64,000 bases of DNA, taken from CAVPTL01 sp963708725. GTDB lineage: Bacteria > Actinomycetota > Thermoleophilia > Gaiellales > JAICJC01. A program made the position numbers and the translations under genes. The DNA lies in NCBI GenBank assembly GCA_963708725.1, contig CAVPTL010000002.1, forward strand, positions 66,632-130,631. The letters are read 5' to 3'. The notes beneath the pieces are model-generated. The model saw nothing but the letters and a program-made list of their open reading frames with translations, had not been told where the DNA came from and searched no databases. Of the stretch, positions 24,777-33,170 are shown one piece after another. The first letter of the stretch is position 1. Each line of letters begins with the position of its first letter.

Positions 24777-26093
24777 CTAGTCCGACACACCACGACCGGC
24801 GGGCCGTTGGAGTCCAAGCAGGTTGCGCAGCGTGGGGCCCTCGTAGGCCTGCCGAAAGAGCCCCCGACTCTGCAGAATCGGCACGACGCCCTCGACGAAC
24901 AGCTCGAGATCCTCGGGCACGCCCGCCGGCTGGAGCGTGAACCCGTCGCTCGCCCGGGCTTCGACCCACTCTCCGATCATGTCGGCAAGCTGCTCTGGCG
25001 TTCCGGTGAACTCCAACCCGCCCGGCAGGCCGGTAAACGTCTGGGCGAGCTCGCCGAACGGCAGCCCGGTCTCGAGCGCGCGATCGACGATGAATCTGGC
25101 AAAGCTCGTATTGGAGGCGCTCGCGGCCAGCTCGGGAGTCAGCGGCCGGGCGGGGTCGATCTGCTCGTGGTCGAGACCGGCGTTACCGGCCAGGTTGCGC
25201 CAGCGAAACTCCGAGTCGACGCTCTGCTCGAGCAGGCGGCGGCGCTCGGCGGCCTCCGCCTCGGTGCCTCCCAGCACGAACCCAAGCCCGGGGAGGATCA
25301 GCACCTCACCGATCCGGCGGCCGTGATCGGCCCCGGCGGCATCGATCTTCGCGCGGAATTCGACCCCAGCCTGGATCGACGTCTGCGGTGTGAAGACGAC
25401 ATCGGCGATCCGGCCGGCCAGGCCGACTCCCGCCGGCGACGAGCCGGCCTGCGCGAGCACCGGGTGACCCTGCGGCGGCCGCGGGATCGTCAGCGGCCCG
25501 GTCACGTCGTAGTACTCGCCGTGGAAATCGATCGGGTGGATGCGCTCACTGTTGGCCCACACCCCGGTGGTGGGGTCGCCGACCAGCGCGCCGTCCTCCC
25601 AGCTGTCCCAGAGTTGCCGGACGACATCGACGAACTCGCCGGCACGGGCATACCGGCTGTCGTGTTCGGTCAGGGCGCCCTGGCCGAAGTTGCCGGCCGC
25701 CTTCGGGTCATAGGTGGTGACGACGTTCCAGCCGGCCCGGCCGCCGCTGATGTGATCCAACGTCGCCAGCCGCCGGGCCAGGTCAAACGGCGAGCTGAAC
25801 GTGGTCGACGCCGTCGCGATCAGACCGATCCGGGTGGTGGTCATCGCCAGCGCCGCCAGTACCAGCAGCGGATCCTGATACGGCTGCGGAAACGCCCGCA
25901 CCCGGTGGGGCGAGATCGCCAGCCGGTCGGCGAAGAACACCGCGTCGAGCAATCCGCGTTCGGCCAGCGCAGCTCCCCGCACCAGACGTTGCATGCCGAT
26001 TGGATCGCCGGCATCGTGCTCGTGCAGGCGCCAGCCGGCCTCGTGATAGCCGTCGGGTGTCAGAAAGACGATGAAGTGTGCGTGACGCTGCAA
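24777..26093 (-). CDS. LLM-class flavin-dependent monooxygenase (NtaA/SnaA/DszA type)
   Basis: 438 residues, full family length. Typical motifs are LDAVFFADRLA, ATASTTFSSPFDLARRLATLDHISGGRAGWNVVTT, YDVTGPLTIPRPPQGHPVLAQAGSSPAG and ADVVFTPQTS. These enzymes use reduced FMN from a separate reductase to oxygenate chelators, sulfur or other small organics. A nitroreductase-family gene follows upstream on the same strand and could be linked, though it is not a classical FMN reductase. Confidence 0.9.
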   Translation of the reverse strand: MQRHAHFIVFLTPDGYHEAGWRLHEHDAGDPIGMQRLVRGAALAERGLLDAVFFADRLAISPHRVRAFPQPYQDPLLVLAALAMTTTRIGLIATASTTFSSPFDLARRLATLDHISGGRAGWNVVTTYDPKAAGNFGQGALTEHDSRYARAGEFVDVVRQLWDSWEDGALVGDPTTGVWANSERIHPIDFHGEYYDVTGPLTIPRPPQGHPVLAQAGSSPAGVGLAGRIADVVFTPQTSIQAGVEFRAKIDAAGADHGRRIGEVLILPGLGFVLGGTEAEAAERRRLLEQSVDSEFRWRNLAGNAGLDHEQIDPARPLTPELAASASNTSFARFIVDRALETGLPFGELAQTFTGLPGGLEFTGTPEQLADMIGEWVEARASDGFTLQPAGVPEDLELFVEGVVPILQSRGLFRQAYEGPTLRNLLGLQRPAGRGVSD

Positions 26094-26136
26094 GGCGGCT
26101 CCAGACCGAAACGGTATCTCTCCGTCGGGACGGCCG

Positions 26137-26748
26137 CTACCACCGGTTCCAGTGGGTGACGTCGGCGACGGCCTTGCGTTTGGCCGGGCGGAAGTCCTGT
26201 CCCTTGTAGTAGGCGACGGGGATCAGTCCAGCCTGCATGTACTCGTCATACGGGATGCCCAGCAGGTCAGCTGCCTCTCGCTCGAGGTCGAGGTGGTACG
26301 TCGTCCAGACGGTGCCGAGACCGCGCACGCGAGCGGCAAGCATGAAGCTCCAGGTGGCCGGCAGGATCGATCCCCAGATCGCTGCCTGGTCGGCGACCGA
26401 GGCACGCTCGGTGCGGCCGGGTATGCAGGGGATGACCAACACCGGCACGTCTTGCAGATGCTGGGTCAGGTAATCGGAGGAGCTCAGGTCGTCGTCGGGT
26501 TGGTCGAACCCGGCTTCGGGGACTCCGGCTGCTCGGCGGTAGATCTCGGCCAGTCCCTGGCGCAGCCCAGGGTCGGTGACGACGACGAACTCCCAGTCCT
26601 GCCCGTTCGACGAGGTCGGGGCCTGGAGAGCTATGCGCAGACACTCTTCGATCACCTCGGCGCTGACCGGCCGCTCGAGGTCGAGGCGCTTTCGGACTGC
26701 CCGAGTGGTCGCAAGAACGTGGTCGACGGTCATGGCGTCTGCGCTCAT
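26137..26748 (-). CDS. Nitroreductase-family flavoprotein
   Basis: 203 residues. The FMN-binding pattern is intact: TTRAVRKRLDLERPV at the start, ALQAPTSSNGQDWEFVVVTD, and near the C terminus RVRGLGTVWTTYHLDLEREAADLLGIP, PVAYYKGQDFRPAKRKAV. Members reduce nitroaromatics, quinones or other electrophiles with NAD(P)H. It shares strand with the LLM monooxygenase, with 43 bases between. Confidence 0.9.
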   Translation of the reverse strand: MSADAMTVDHVLATTRAVRKRLDLERPVSAEVIEECLRIALQAPTSSNGQDWEFVVVTDPGLRQGLAEIYRRAAGVPEAGFDQPDDDLSSSDYLTQHLQDVPVLVIPCIPGRTERASVADQAAIWGSILPATWSFMLAARVRGLGTVWTTYHLDLEREAADLLGIPYDEYMQAGLIPVAYYKGQDFRPAKRKAVADVTHWNRW

Positions 26749-26755
26749 CCTCGCC

Positions 26756-27415
26756 TCACGGCTCGAAGCTGAAGGGCGGGTACCTGTCGGTGGTCAGAAT
26801 GAAGGCGTATGCCTCGACCCGAAGGCTCCAGCGAAAGACGCCGACCACGAAGTTGAACGCCCCGCGCGGATATTTGCCTGTGAAGAGGATCGCAAACCAG
26901 ACGAAGATCAGCGTAAAGAAGAGGGCGATGCCCAGGACGAGCAGGATGATGTAGTGCGGGATCGCCAAAAGCCACTTGATCAACGGCAGGCCGCGCGACA
27001 GCTGGGCGGCGTCGGGCCGGTCGAGGTCGAGGTGCACCGACTGCTCCTCGTCGGTGGAGGGGTACTGGTCATCCATCAGCGCGAAATAGGCGGCGACCCG
27101 CGTCGAGAACCGCGTGAGCTCGAGGTTCCAGTCAAACCACCAGCCGGGATACTTCTTGCGAAAGAGCAACATCACGACCACCGGCAGGAACAGGATTCCC
27201 GCGGAGGTGGTGGCCACGGTCGTCGTGGTCGAGCCGTTGAAGTGGGTGGTGTGGATATAGCTGCCCTGAAGCAGTTCGAGCACGAACGCGATGGGGATCA
27301 CCCAAAGGATCCGAAAGAACGAGGACACCCGGTCGAGCTGGCGGTCGGGGTAGTCGATCTCGAGGCGCGCGGGGTACTCATTTGGTGTGGTGGCCGGTGA
27401 TGAGGGGGGTTCCAT
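26756..27415 (-). CDS. DUF4389-type membrane protein
   Basis: 219 residues from the ATG at 27415. YPARLEIDYPDRQLDRVSSFFRILWVIP is the characteristic start, with helices near FVLELLQGS, SAGILFLPVVVMLLF and LLAIPHYIILLVLGIALFFTLIFVWFAILF. DUF4389 proteins often occur as two-domain repeats; here TRFSTRVAAYFALMDDQYPS and FRWSLRVEAYAFILTTDRYPP are the two matching segments. The function is unknown. Confidence 0.8.
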   Translation of the reverse strand: MEPPSSPATTPNEYPARLEIDYPDRQLDRVSSFFRILWVIPIAFVLELLQGSYIHTTHFNGSTTTTVATTSAGILFLPVVVMLLFRKKYPGWWFDWNLELTRFSTRVAAYFALMDDQYPSTDEEQSVHLDLDRPDAAQLSRGLPLIKWLLAIPHYIILLVLGIALFFTLIFVWFAILFTGKYPRGAFNFVVGVFRWSLRVEAYAFILTTDRYPPFSFEP

Positions 27416-27458
27416 ACCCACCAGTTCGCCTTCTCTCTGCCACACTCCTGTAGCCGGC

Positions 27459-28130
27459 TCACCGGGGGAACATCTTCCAGTGCCCTTCGGAGACGACTTC
27501 GACGGTGCCGCCGGTCACTTTGATGGCGGTCTGGTCGTCGATCGCATACGAGGGACAATCGATGTCAGCCGCCCATTTCTCTGCGTTGGACATGGTGTTC
27601 TCTGGCAAGGCTTCGTGATCCAGGTGCGGGAAGATCGAGAAGTCGACGACTCCCAGGGTCCTGTCGGTCGCTGTGGGTGGTGTCCAGCTGACGAAGTCCT
27701 CGCCGATCCGCGGGGTCATCACCATGCTTCCGGCGCTCATTCCCACCCAGACCATCTCTGGTAGCGACGGCAGGAGATCGGCCAACCCGGACTCACGCAT
27801 CCAATGCGAGAGGTATGTCGCGTCTCCTCCATCCACCAGCAGGACGTCGGCCTCTCGTACCCACGGAACCCAGCGCTGCTCGCCGATGGTGGGCAACGCG
27901 GTGAGCTCGAGTAGACCCACCGACTTCCAGCCGAGGTTGCACATCGGGGCTGGGGAGTGGCCGGAAACGAAGCGCCATGCCGAGGCGGGTGTGCACTGGG
28001 GGTGGCCGTACCCCGCCGTTGGGATACACAGGGCGCTGGAGTCGGCGATCGGCTTGTCCAGCAGGTCGACCAGCGCATCGAGGATGCTCGCGTTCGAGAC
28101 GCCGCCGGATGTGAGAAGAAGCTTCAACAT
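27459..28130 (-). CDS. Peptidase E-like serine peptidase (family S51)
   Basis: 223 residues, start MLKLLLTSGGVSN. The nucleophile Ser is in VGMSAGSMVM, preceded by LLVDGGDATYLSHW as in peptidase E and cyanophycinase relatives, and His residues follow in FSIFPHLDHEALPE. It is cytoplasmic. Peptidase E cleaves N-terminal Asp dipeptides; cyanophycinase activity cannot be excluded. Confidence 0.85.
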   Translation of the reverse strand: MLKLLLTSGGVSNASILDALVDLLDKPIADSSALCIPTAGYGHPQCTPASAWRFVSGHSPAPMCNLGWKSVGLLELTALPTIGEQRWVPWVREADVLLVDGGDATYLSHWMRESGLADLLPSLPEMVWVGMSAGSMVMTPRIGEDFVSWTPPTATDRTLGVVDFSIFPHLDHEALPENTMSNAEKWAADIDCPSYAIDDQTAIKVTGGTVEVVSEGHWKMFPR

Positions 28131-28241
28131 GCCTCCCGGTTCGGGTGTCAGGGGTGTGATCTACAGACCGTCGGGCATCGCGAAACTCATCGACCCTGGG
28201 GGCGGGGAGGTGATCTGCACGGCCGCAACGCCGGTTGGCGT

Positions 28242-28270
28242 TTGACAGCTTAGGGCACCCTAACTACCAT
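28242..28270 (+). promoter_or_regulatory. Promoter of the iron permease gene
   Basis: A perfect -35 hexamer TTGACA (28242-28247), a 17-base spacer and a -10-like TACCAT (28265-28270). The spacer contains the palindrome of the putative iron repressor. Transcription would start near 28277, giving a leader of about 33 bases. Confidence 0.65.
28250..28263. promoter_or_regulatory. Iron-box-like palindrome 1 (IdeR/DtxR type)
   Basis: TTAGGGCACCCTAA is a 14-base palindrome (TTAGGG pairs with CCCTAA) with the TTAGG...CCTAA arms of DtxR/IdeR operators. It lies exactly between the -35 and -10 elements of the FTR1 promoter, where an iron-loaded repressor would block transcription. Confidence 0.65.
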
Positions 28271-28279
28271 CTTGTCCGC

Positions 28280-28294
28280 TTAGGTTTACCTTAG
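28280..28294. promoter_or_regulatory. Iron-box-like site 2
   Basis: TTAGGTTTACCTTAG resembles the left half of the IdeR consensus (TTAGGTTA) with a weaker right half. It lies just after the predicted transcription start, 16 bases before the GTG of the permease. Two tandem sites are common in iron-repressed promoters. Confidence 0.55.
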
Positions 28295-28309
28295 TCTGGG
28301 GGAGTTCTG

Positions 28310-29320
28310 GTGACGTTCACGGCGAGGCACCGCTGGGTTTTGATCACGCTTTCCGCGGTTCTCGTGGGGGTCATCGCCCTGCAGGCGCTGGACGGGGGAG
28401 TGGCCGATCCCACCGGCACGCGGCTCTCGCCGACCTCCGCTGCCTTCAACAGCGGCCTCCTGGTATTCCGCGAGGGGCTGGAATCGATCCTCGTGCTGGC
28501 CGCGATCACCGCGGGCTTTCGCGGGGCGAACCAGCGCTTGCGCCGCCCGATCGCGATCGGCGTTTCGGCCGCGCTGGGCGCCACCGTACTCACCTGGTTT
28601 GCGGCGGTGTGGCTGCTTGGTCATGTCTCAGCGCGGGCTCTCGACATCCAGGCGGCCACCGGGCTGGTGGCGATCATCGTGCTTTTGGTGATCACCAACT
28701 GGTTCTTTCATCGGGTGTACTGGACTGGCTGGATCAGCCATCAGAATCAGACCAAGCGACGGGTGCTGGAGTCCGACTCATCGCGCACCGTCTACCGCGG
28801 CCTTCTGCTGCTGGGCTTTGCCAGCGTCTACCGCGAAGGCTTCGAGATCGTGCTGTTCCTTCAGAACATGCGGCTCGCCTACGGCGCGACGGTCATCCTG
28901 CCCGGCATCGCCATTGCGGCGGTGCTCGTGGCGATCGTCGGCGCGATCACCTTTCTCAACCACCGCCGCCTGCCGTACAAGCGGATGCTGGTCGTCACCG
29001 GCGTCCTGCTCGGCGTCGTTTTGGTCGTGATGGTCGGCGAGCAGGTGCAGGAGATGCAGCAGGCGGGTTGGATCTCGACCACACCCATCAACGTGGCGTT
29101 CCCCGCGTGGCTCGGTACGTGGTTTGCGACCTTCCCGAACGTGGAAGGCGTTACCGCGGAGTTGGCCGCCGCCGTTCTGGTGCTCGGATCGTATTTCCTG
29201 GCGGGCGAGCTTCGATTCCGACGACCGCGGCGACGCGGCGAGCTTGCCCGTCGACAGACGTCGGCACCGAAGGCGTCGGCAGCCAGGTGCTGGCTAGACG
29301 CCCGCAGCCACACGAGCTAG
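28310..29320 (+). CDS. FTR1-family high-affinity iron permease
   Basis: 336 residues, GTG start after GGGGGAG. Seven or so hydrophobic helices; both iron-binding REGLE-type motifs are present (VFREGLESILVLAAI and VYREGFEIVLFLQNM). This is the EfeU/Ftr1 family, which moves ferric iron across the membrane after oxidation of Fe2+. The usual partners EfeO and EfeB are not next to it. Two iron-box-like sites precede it. Its TAG stop shares CTAG with the stop of the converging hydrolase gene. Confidence 0.9.
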   Translation: MTFTARHRWVLITLSAVLVGVIALQALDGGVADPTGTRLSPTSAAFNSGLLVFREGLESILVLAAITAGFRGANQRLRRPIAIGVSAALGATVLTWFAAVWLLGHVSARALDIQAATGLVAIIVLLVITNWFFHRVYWTGWISHQNQTKRRVLESDSSRTVYRGLLLLGFASVYREGFEIVLFLQNMRLAYGATVILPGIAIAAVLVAIVGAITFLNHRRLPYKRMLVVTGVLLGVVLVVMVGEQVQEMQQAGWISTTPINVAFPAWLGTWFATFPNVEGVTAELAAAVLVLGSYFLAGELRFRRPRRRGELARRQTSAPKASAARCWLDARSHTS

Positions 29321-30174
29321 CCGCCCCAAAGCGCGAGCATCGCCGCCGCGACCTCGTCGGCGGCCGCATCGGGGATCGCCGTCGAAGCCCGTTCCAGCAC
29401 GAGCAGCCGCGCACCGGGGATCTCGCGCGCGAGCGCTTCGGCGTTGCCGACTGGGAAGAACGGGTCGCGGCGGCCGTGCACCACCAGAGCCGGGATCGCA
29501 AGCTCGGGCAGGCGCTCGCGCCACCGCGGCCTGCAGTTGAGTTTGGAGAACACCATCGCCCTCTGGTTCGCCATCTGCACAGCGGGCTCTGTACTCGGCG
29601 TACGGTCCCAGATGCGCTCGGCTGTCGCCCGGGCTTCGGTGGGGTCGTTGCCGAGGATCTCCGCACCCTCGGCGGCTTGCTCTGCCACGGCGGCGCGGTC
29701 TGACCAGTCGGGCATGGAGCGCGAGAACAGCCTTTCCATCGTCGCCGCGTCATGATCGGGCAGGTCGTCGTCGACCCGGCCCGGGGCGACGGGCCGGGTT
29801 CCCACGACGGTGAGTGCCGAGAACCGGTGCGGGTGGTCGAGCGCGGCGACCTGGGCGACCATTCCGCCAACGCCGATGCCGGCGAGGTGCGCCGGCCGAT
29901 CGTCGAGTTCGCGGGCCAGTGCCGCCGCGTCGACGGCAAGGTCCCGCAACGTGTACCCCGGAGCCTCGGGTTCGACCGTGGTCGACGCGCCGGAATCCCG
30001 CAGGTCATACCGAACGACGTGGCGGCCGCCACGTGCGATTGCCGTGCATAACGCGTCTGGCCAGGAGAGCATGGTGGTGCCGCCCGCCAGCAGAACCAGC
30101 GGTGCTGCCGCGTCGCCGAAGTGCTCGACTCCGAGCACAACCCCGTTTGCCTCGACCGTCTTGTCGTTTCCCAT
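29317..30174 (-). CDS. Alpha/beta hydrolase-fold protein lacking Ser and His of the triad
   Basis: 285 residues. The fold is clear (VLLAGGTTMLSWPDALC, VVRYDLRDSGAST as in GxDxRGxG-type hydrolases, ALVVHGRRDPFFPVGNAEALA). At the nucleophile elbow the usual G-x-S-x-G-G is GIGVGGMVAQ, so Ser is replaced by Gly; near the C terminus the usual GH is ERASTAIPDA, so His is replaced. Only the acid Asp (HGRRDPF) remains. It is probably not a hydrolase, or works by another mechanism. Confidence 0.85.
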   Translation of the reverse strand: MGNDKTVEANGVVLGVEHFGDAAAPLVLLAGGTTMLSWPDALCTAIARGGRHVVRYDLRDSGASTTVEPEAPGYTLRDLAVDAAALARELDDRPAHLAGIGVGGMVAQVAALDHPHRFSALTVVGTRPVAPGRVDDDLPDHDAATMERLFSRSMPDWSDRAAVAEQAAEGAEILGNDPTEARATAERIWDRTPSTEPAVQMANQRAMVFSKLNCRPRWRERLPELAIPALVVHGRRDPFFPVGNAEALAREIPGARLLVLERASTAIPDAAADEVAAAMLALWGG

Positions 30175-30400
30175 GTGGTTCTCCGTCTCCTCGTGGTGTC
30201 CAATCGAAGAGACCGCGGAAACCGTGAAAACTCATCGCGGGATTGACCACCCGCCCCGATCTCCTGAAGCGCCCCGCAGTCGGCTTGCTAGGTGCAGTAG
30301 GACAGGAGTTCGTCGCGGCGCGTCCGCGGTCGAGCAAAGGGCGTACGATCTGCTGAAGTCGTCCGGCACTACCGCCGGGCGTTGAACCAGGGGAGAGCGC

Positions 30401-30664
30401 ATGCCCACCGTGATCGGCTATCACGACGTCAAGGACACCAAGCACTGGCTGGCCTCGCCCAAGCGCGAAGAGGTGTTCGGCCCTCTCGGTGTCACGAACA
30501 TCCGTACGTTCGTCGATCCGCAGAATCCGACCCGGGTTGGGCTGCTCATGGACGTTGCCGACATGGACGCCGTCATGGCCTTCATGCAGACCGAAGCGGC
30601 GGCTGAGGCGATGGAGCATGACGGCGTGGTGACAGAGACGCTTGTGATCCTCGTCGAGGCGTAG
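30401..30664 (+). CDS. Small conserved protein, likely dimeric alpha-beta barrel
   Basis: 87 residues; the ATG at 30401 follows AGGGGAGAG. The pattern (MPTVIGYHDVKDTKHWLAS, then VGLLMDVADMDAVMAFMQTEAAAEAME) suggests a ferredoxin-like alpha+beta fold of the kind seen in monooxygenase-like or stress dimeric barrels. No active-site signature is seen. Confidence 0.75.
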   Translation: MPTVIGYHDVKDTKHWLASPKREEVFGPLGVTNIRTFVDPQNPTRVGLLMDVADMDAVMAFMQTEAAAEAMEHDGVVTETLVILVEA

Positions 30665-30694
30665 CTCGCACTCCGCGGCGGGCGCGTCGGCGTG

Positions 30695-31171
30695 TTAACT
30701 CGTTGCCGACGCCTTGTCACTCACGGTCGTCGCTTCCTTGCCGGCGACATGGACCGGGATTGCGAGGACCGGGCAGGGCGACAGGTGAAGCAGGCGCTGA
30801 GTGACCGAGCCCAGCAAGAGCCCGGCGGCCGCACCGTGGCCGCGCGTGCCGATAACAATTACGTCAGCTCGGAGTCCACTGGCGACGTCGGCGATAATCC
30901 GAGCGGGACCGCCGTGGACCGTCGAGACCACTTGCAAATGCACGTCGAATCCGGCGTCGGAGAGGCCATGCACGGCGGTCTCGATCTGCTTGACGATCTC
31001 GGTCTCTTGGAGATTGGCCGGCTGGCCGCCGACGGCTCGCCCGACCAGCACTTCTCGCACATGGACGACCTCGATGTGCGCGGACTGATCCGCAGCGAGT
31101 TGCTGCGCGTAGCGGAGGCCCGCCATCGACTGTTCGGAGCCGTCGAGCGAGACCACGATCTTGGAGAACAT
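30695..31171 (-). CDS. Universal stress protein (UspA family)
   Basis: 158 residues from the ATG at 31171, preceded by AGAGAAAGGA. FSKIVVSLDGSEQSMAGLRYA opens the Rossmann-like fold and GTRGHGAAAGLLLGSV is the ATP-binding G-2x-G-9x-G-S motif. It lies directly after the arginine deiminase operon on the same strand, separated by 70 bases with a hairpin, so it may be part of the same stress response. Confidence 0.92.
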   Translation of the reverse strand: MFSKIVVSLDGSEQSMAGLRYAQQLAADQSAHIEVVHVREVLVGRAVGGQPANLQETEIVKQIETAVHGLSDAGFDVHLQVVSTVHGGPARIIADVASGLRADVIVIGTRGHGAAAGLLLGSVTQRLLHLSPCPVLAIPVHVAGKEATTVSDKASATS

Positions 31172-31217
31172 GCTGGTTCCTTTCTCTGGACTGACGACAG
31201 GTTGTCGGCATGATGGG

Positions 31218-31233
31218 GTGGGTGGAAACCCAC
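31218..31233 (-). terminator. Hairpin after arcC
   Basis: GTGGGT and ACCCAC form a 6-bp stem with loop GGAA, 8 bases after the carbamate kinase stop on the minus strand. No T run follows. It could end the arc operon or only reduce read-through into the universal stress gene. Confidence 0.35.
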
Positions 31234-31241
31234 GGATCGCC

Positions 31242-32189
31242 TCACCGCCGCGATCCGGCCACGGAGCTCGCCCGAGGCGTGACAACCGTGCCGGAGCGGC
31301 CGTGAACGAGCTCGTCGATCTGGCGTAACGCCCCGATCACCGCTGGGCGGTTGGTTCGTTCGACGAAGCGACAGGCGGCGTCGACCTTGGGCGCCATCGA
31401 TCCGGCGGCAAAGTCCATCTCGCGCAACTCGTGCGGATGGACCGCGTGGATGTCGTAGGCATCGGGTGTTCCCCGTTGGGCTTCGACCGCTGTCACATCG
31501 GTGACGATGATCAGCATGTCCGCATCGAGCTCCTCAGCAAGTAACGCTGCGGAGAGGTCTTTGTCGATTACCGCTTCGACCCCGACGAGGCCCTGGCTCG
31601 ACTCGACGACCGGTATTCCCCCTCCGCCACCGCAGATGACAGTGACGCCGGCGTCCAGCAGGATGCGGAGGGTCTCGAGTTCAACGATCTCCCGGGGTGC
31701 GGGTGAAGCGACGACTCGCCGGAAATGGTCGCCGTCGGCGGCGACCGTCCAGCCTCGTTGTTCGGCCAGTCGGGTGGCGGTTGCTTCGTCGTAGACCGGG
31801 CCTATTGGTTTGGTCGGAGTGTTGAACGCGGGGTCGTTGGGGTCGACGATCACCTGGGTGAGGAGCGTCCCGATCGGCCGGGTTCCCAGATGGTTGCCGA
31901 GCGCTTGCTCGATCAGGTAACCGATCATGCCCTCGCTTTCGGCGCCAAGCACGTCGAGTGGAAACGGCTCTGTCCCTGGGACTGCCTCGGATTGGAGGGC
32001 GAGCAGGCCCACCTGCGGCCCGTTCCCGTGGGTGATTACGAGTCGGTACTCGTTCTCGAGCGCGGCGATCGCAGCTGCGGCGGTCTCGATGTTTCGACGC
32101 TGGTGGTCGGAGTCGAGCCGCTCACCTCGCCGAAGCAGCGCGTTTCCGCCGAGTGCGATCACCACCAGTGGTTTGCGATTCGGCGTCAT
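31242..32189 (-). CDS. arcC: Carbamate kinase
   Basis: 315 residues; the ATG at 32189 overlaps the stop of arcB (ATGA). Motifs of carbamate kinase are present: VVIALGGNALLRRGE, VITHGNGPQVGLLALQ, VVASPAPREIVE, VICGGGGGIPVVE and MAPKVDAACRFVE. It makes ATP from carbamoyl phosphate and ADP, the energy-yielding last step of the arginine deiminase pathway. Gene order is permease-arcA-arcB-arcC. Confidence 0.96.
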   Translation of the reverse strand: MTPNRKPLVVIALGGNALLRRGERLDSDHQRRNIETAAAAIAALENEYRLVITHGNGPQVGLLALQSEAVPGTEPFPLDVLGAESEGMIGYLIEQALGNHLGTRPIGTLLTQVIVDPNDPAFNTPTKPIGPVYDEATATRLAEQRGWTVAADGDHFRRVVASPAPREIVELETLRILLDAGVTVICGGGGGIPVVESSQGLVGVEAVIDKDLSAALLAEELDADMLIIVTDVTAVEAQRGTPDAYDIHAVHPHELREMDFAAGSMAPKVDAACRFVERTNRPAVIGALRQIDELVHGRSGTVVTPRASSVAGSRR

Positions 32190-33151
32190 TCCGACACCCA
32201 CGCGTTTCGGATGAGCGAGTGCAGCAGTGCCTCTTCGGTCGGGAGCCGGTTCGCCGCTTGCTTCCAGACCACGCTCCGAGGTCCGTCGATCACCTCGGCG
32301 GTGACTTCCTCGCCGCGGTGGGCTGGGAGGCAGTGCATGAAGATGGCGTGCGGGGCGGCCAGGTTCATGAGGTCGGCGGTGACCCGAAACGGTTCGAGCT
32401 GCTTCAGGCGGGTGGCACGTTCTGACTCTTCGCCCATGGACACCCAGACGTCGGTGTAGACGGCGTCTGCTCCTCTGACCGCGTCGCGGGGATCCTCGAC
32501 GACGGTGACGTGGCTTCCGTGCTCAGAGGCGAGCCGTTCAAGCCGCTGAGTCTCTCCACCGCCGATCTGATAGTGCTTTGGAGAGGCGACGACGACTTCG
32601 ATTCCGGTGAGCGCACCCGCTTCCATGAGGGAGCGTGCGACGTTGTCGCCGTCTCCGATGAATGCCAGTCGCAGTCCCTGGATGTCGCCGAAGTGTTCGC
32701 GCAAGGTGAAGAAGTCGGCCAGCGCCTGGCACGGGTGATGCTGGTCGGTCAGCGCGTTGATCACGGGAACGTCGCTTGCGTCGGCGATCGCTTCGACCAT
32801 GCGCTGGTCGAAGCTGCGAACCACGATCGCGGCCGAGTAGCCGGCGAGCACGCGGGCGGTATCCGAGATCGGCTCGCCGCGTCCCAGCTGGAGCTCGTCG
32901 GGCCGCAGCCAAAGCGCGGTCATGCCGAGTCGCGCTGCCGCGGCGGCGAACGACACTCTGGTTCGCGTGGAGGGCTTTTCGAAGTAGCAGGAAATCATTC
33001 GGCCCCGAAGCTCGCAGTGCCACTTGTAGGGGTCTGCCTTCATGTATTCGGCGATGTGAAGGATGTGGGCGAACTGGTGCCGGGTGAGATCGGTGATCCG
33101 GAGCAGGTCGGTAGGTGGCGCGTGCTCGATTTCTGTCGCGGAGGCGGTCAT
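32186..33151 (-). CDS. arcB: Ornithine carbamoyltransferase (catabolic)
   Basis: 321 residues. Carbamoyl-phosphate motif STRTRVSF, DQHHPCQALAD, and the ornithine/catalytic loop HCLPAHRGEEV are intact. It lies 19 bases after arcA and overlaps arcC, so it serves phosphorolysis of citrulline to ornithine and carbamoyl phosphate. An anabolic argF role alone is unlikely in this context. Confidence 0.96.
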   Translation of the reverse strand: MTASATEIEHAPPTDLLRITDLTRHQFAHILHIAEYMKADPYKWHCELRGRMISCYFEKPSTRTRVSFAAAAARLGMTALWLRPDELQLGRGEPISDTARVLAGYSAAIVVRSFDQRMVEAIADASDVPVINALTDQHHPCQALADFFTLREHFGDIQGLRLAFIGDGDNVARSLMEAGALTGIEVVVASPKHYQIGGGETQRLERLASEHGSHVTVVEDPRDAVRGADAVYTDVWVSMGEESERATRLKQLEPFRVTADLMNLAAPHAIFMHCLPAHRGEEVTAEVIDGPRSVVWKQAANRLPTEEALLHSLIRNAWVSE

Positions 33152-33170
33152 GTGGTTGGATCCTCTCGGT

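Noticed and set aside
24012..26159. A 715-codon open frame on the plus strand opposite the cupin and LLM monooxygenase genes
   Set aside because: It is a high-GC shadow: its residues are Arg/Gly/Val-rich without any domain, while the minus strand carries two clear families.
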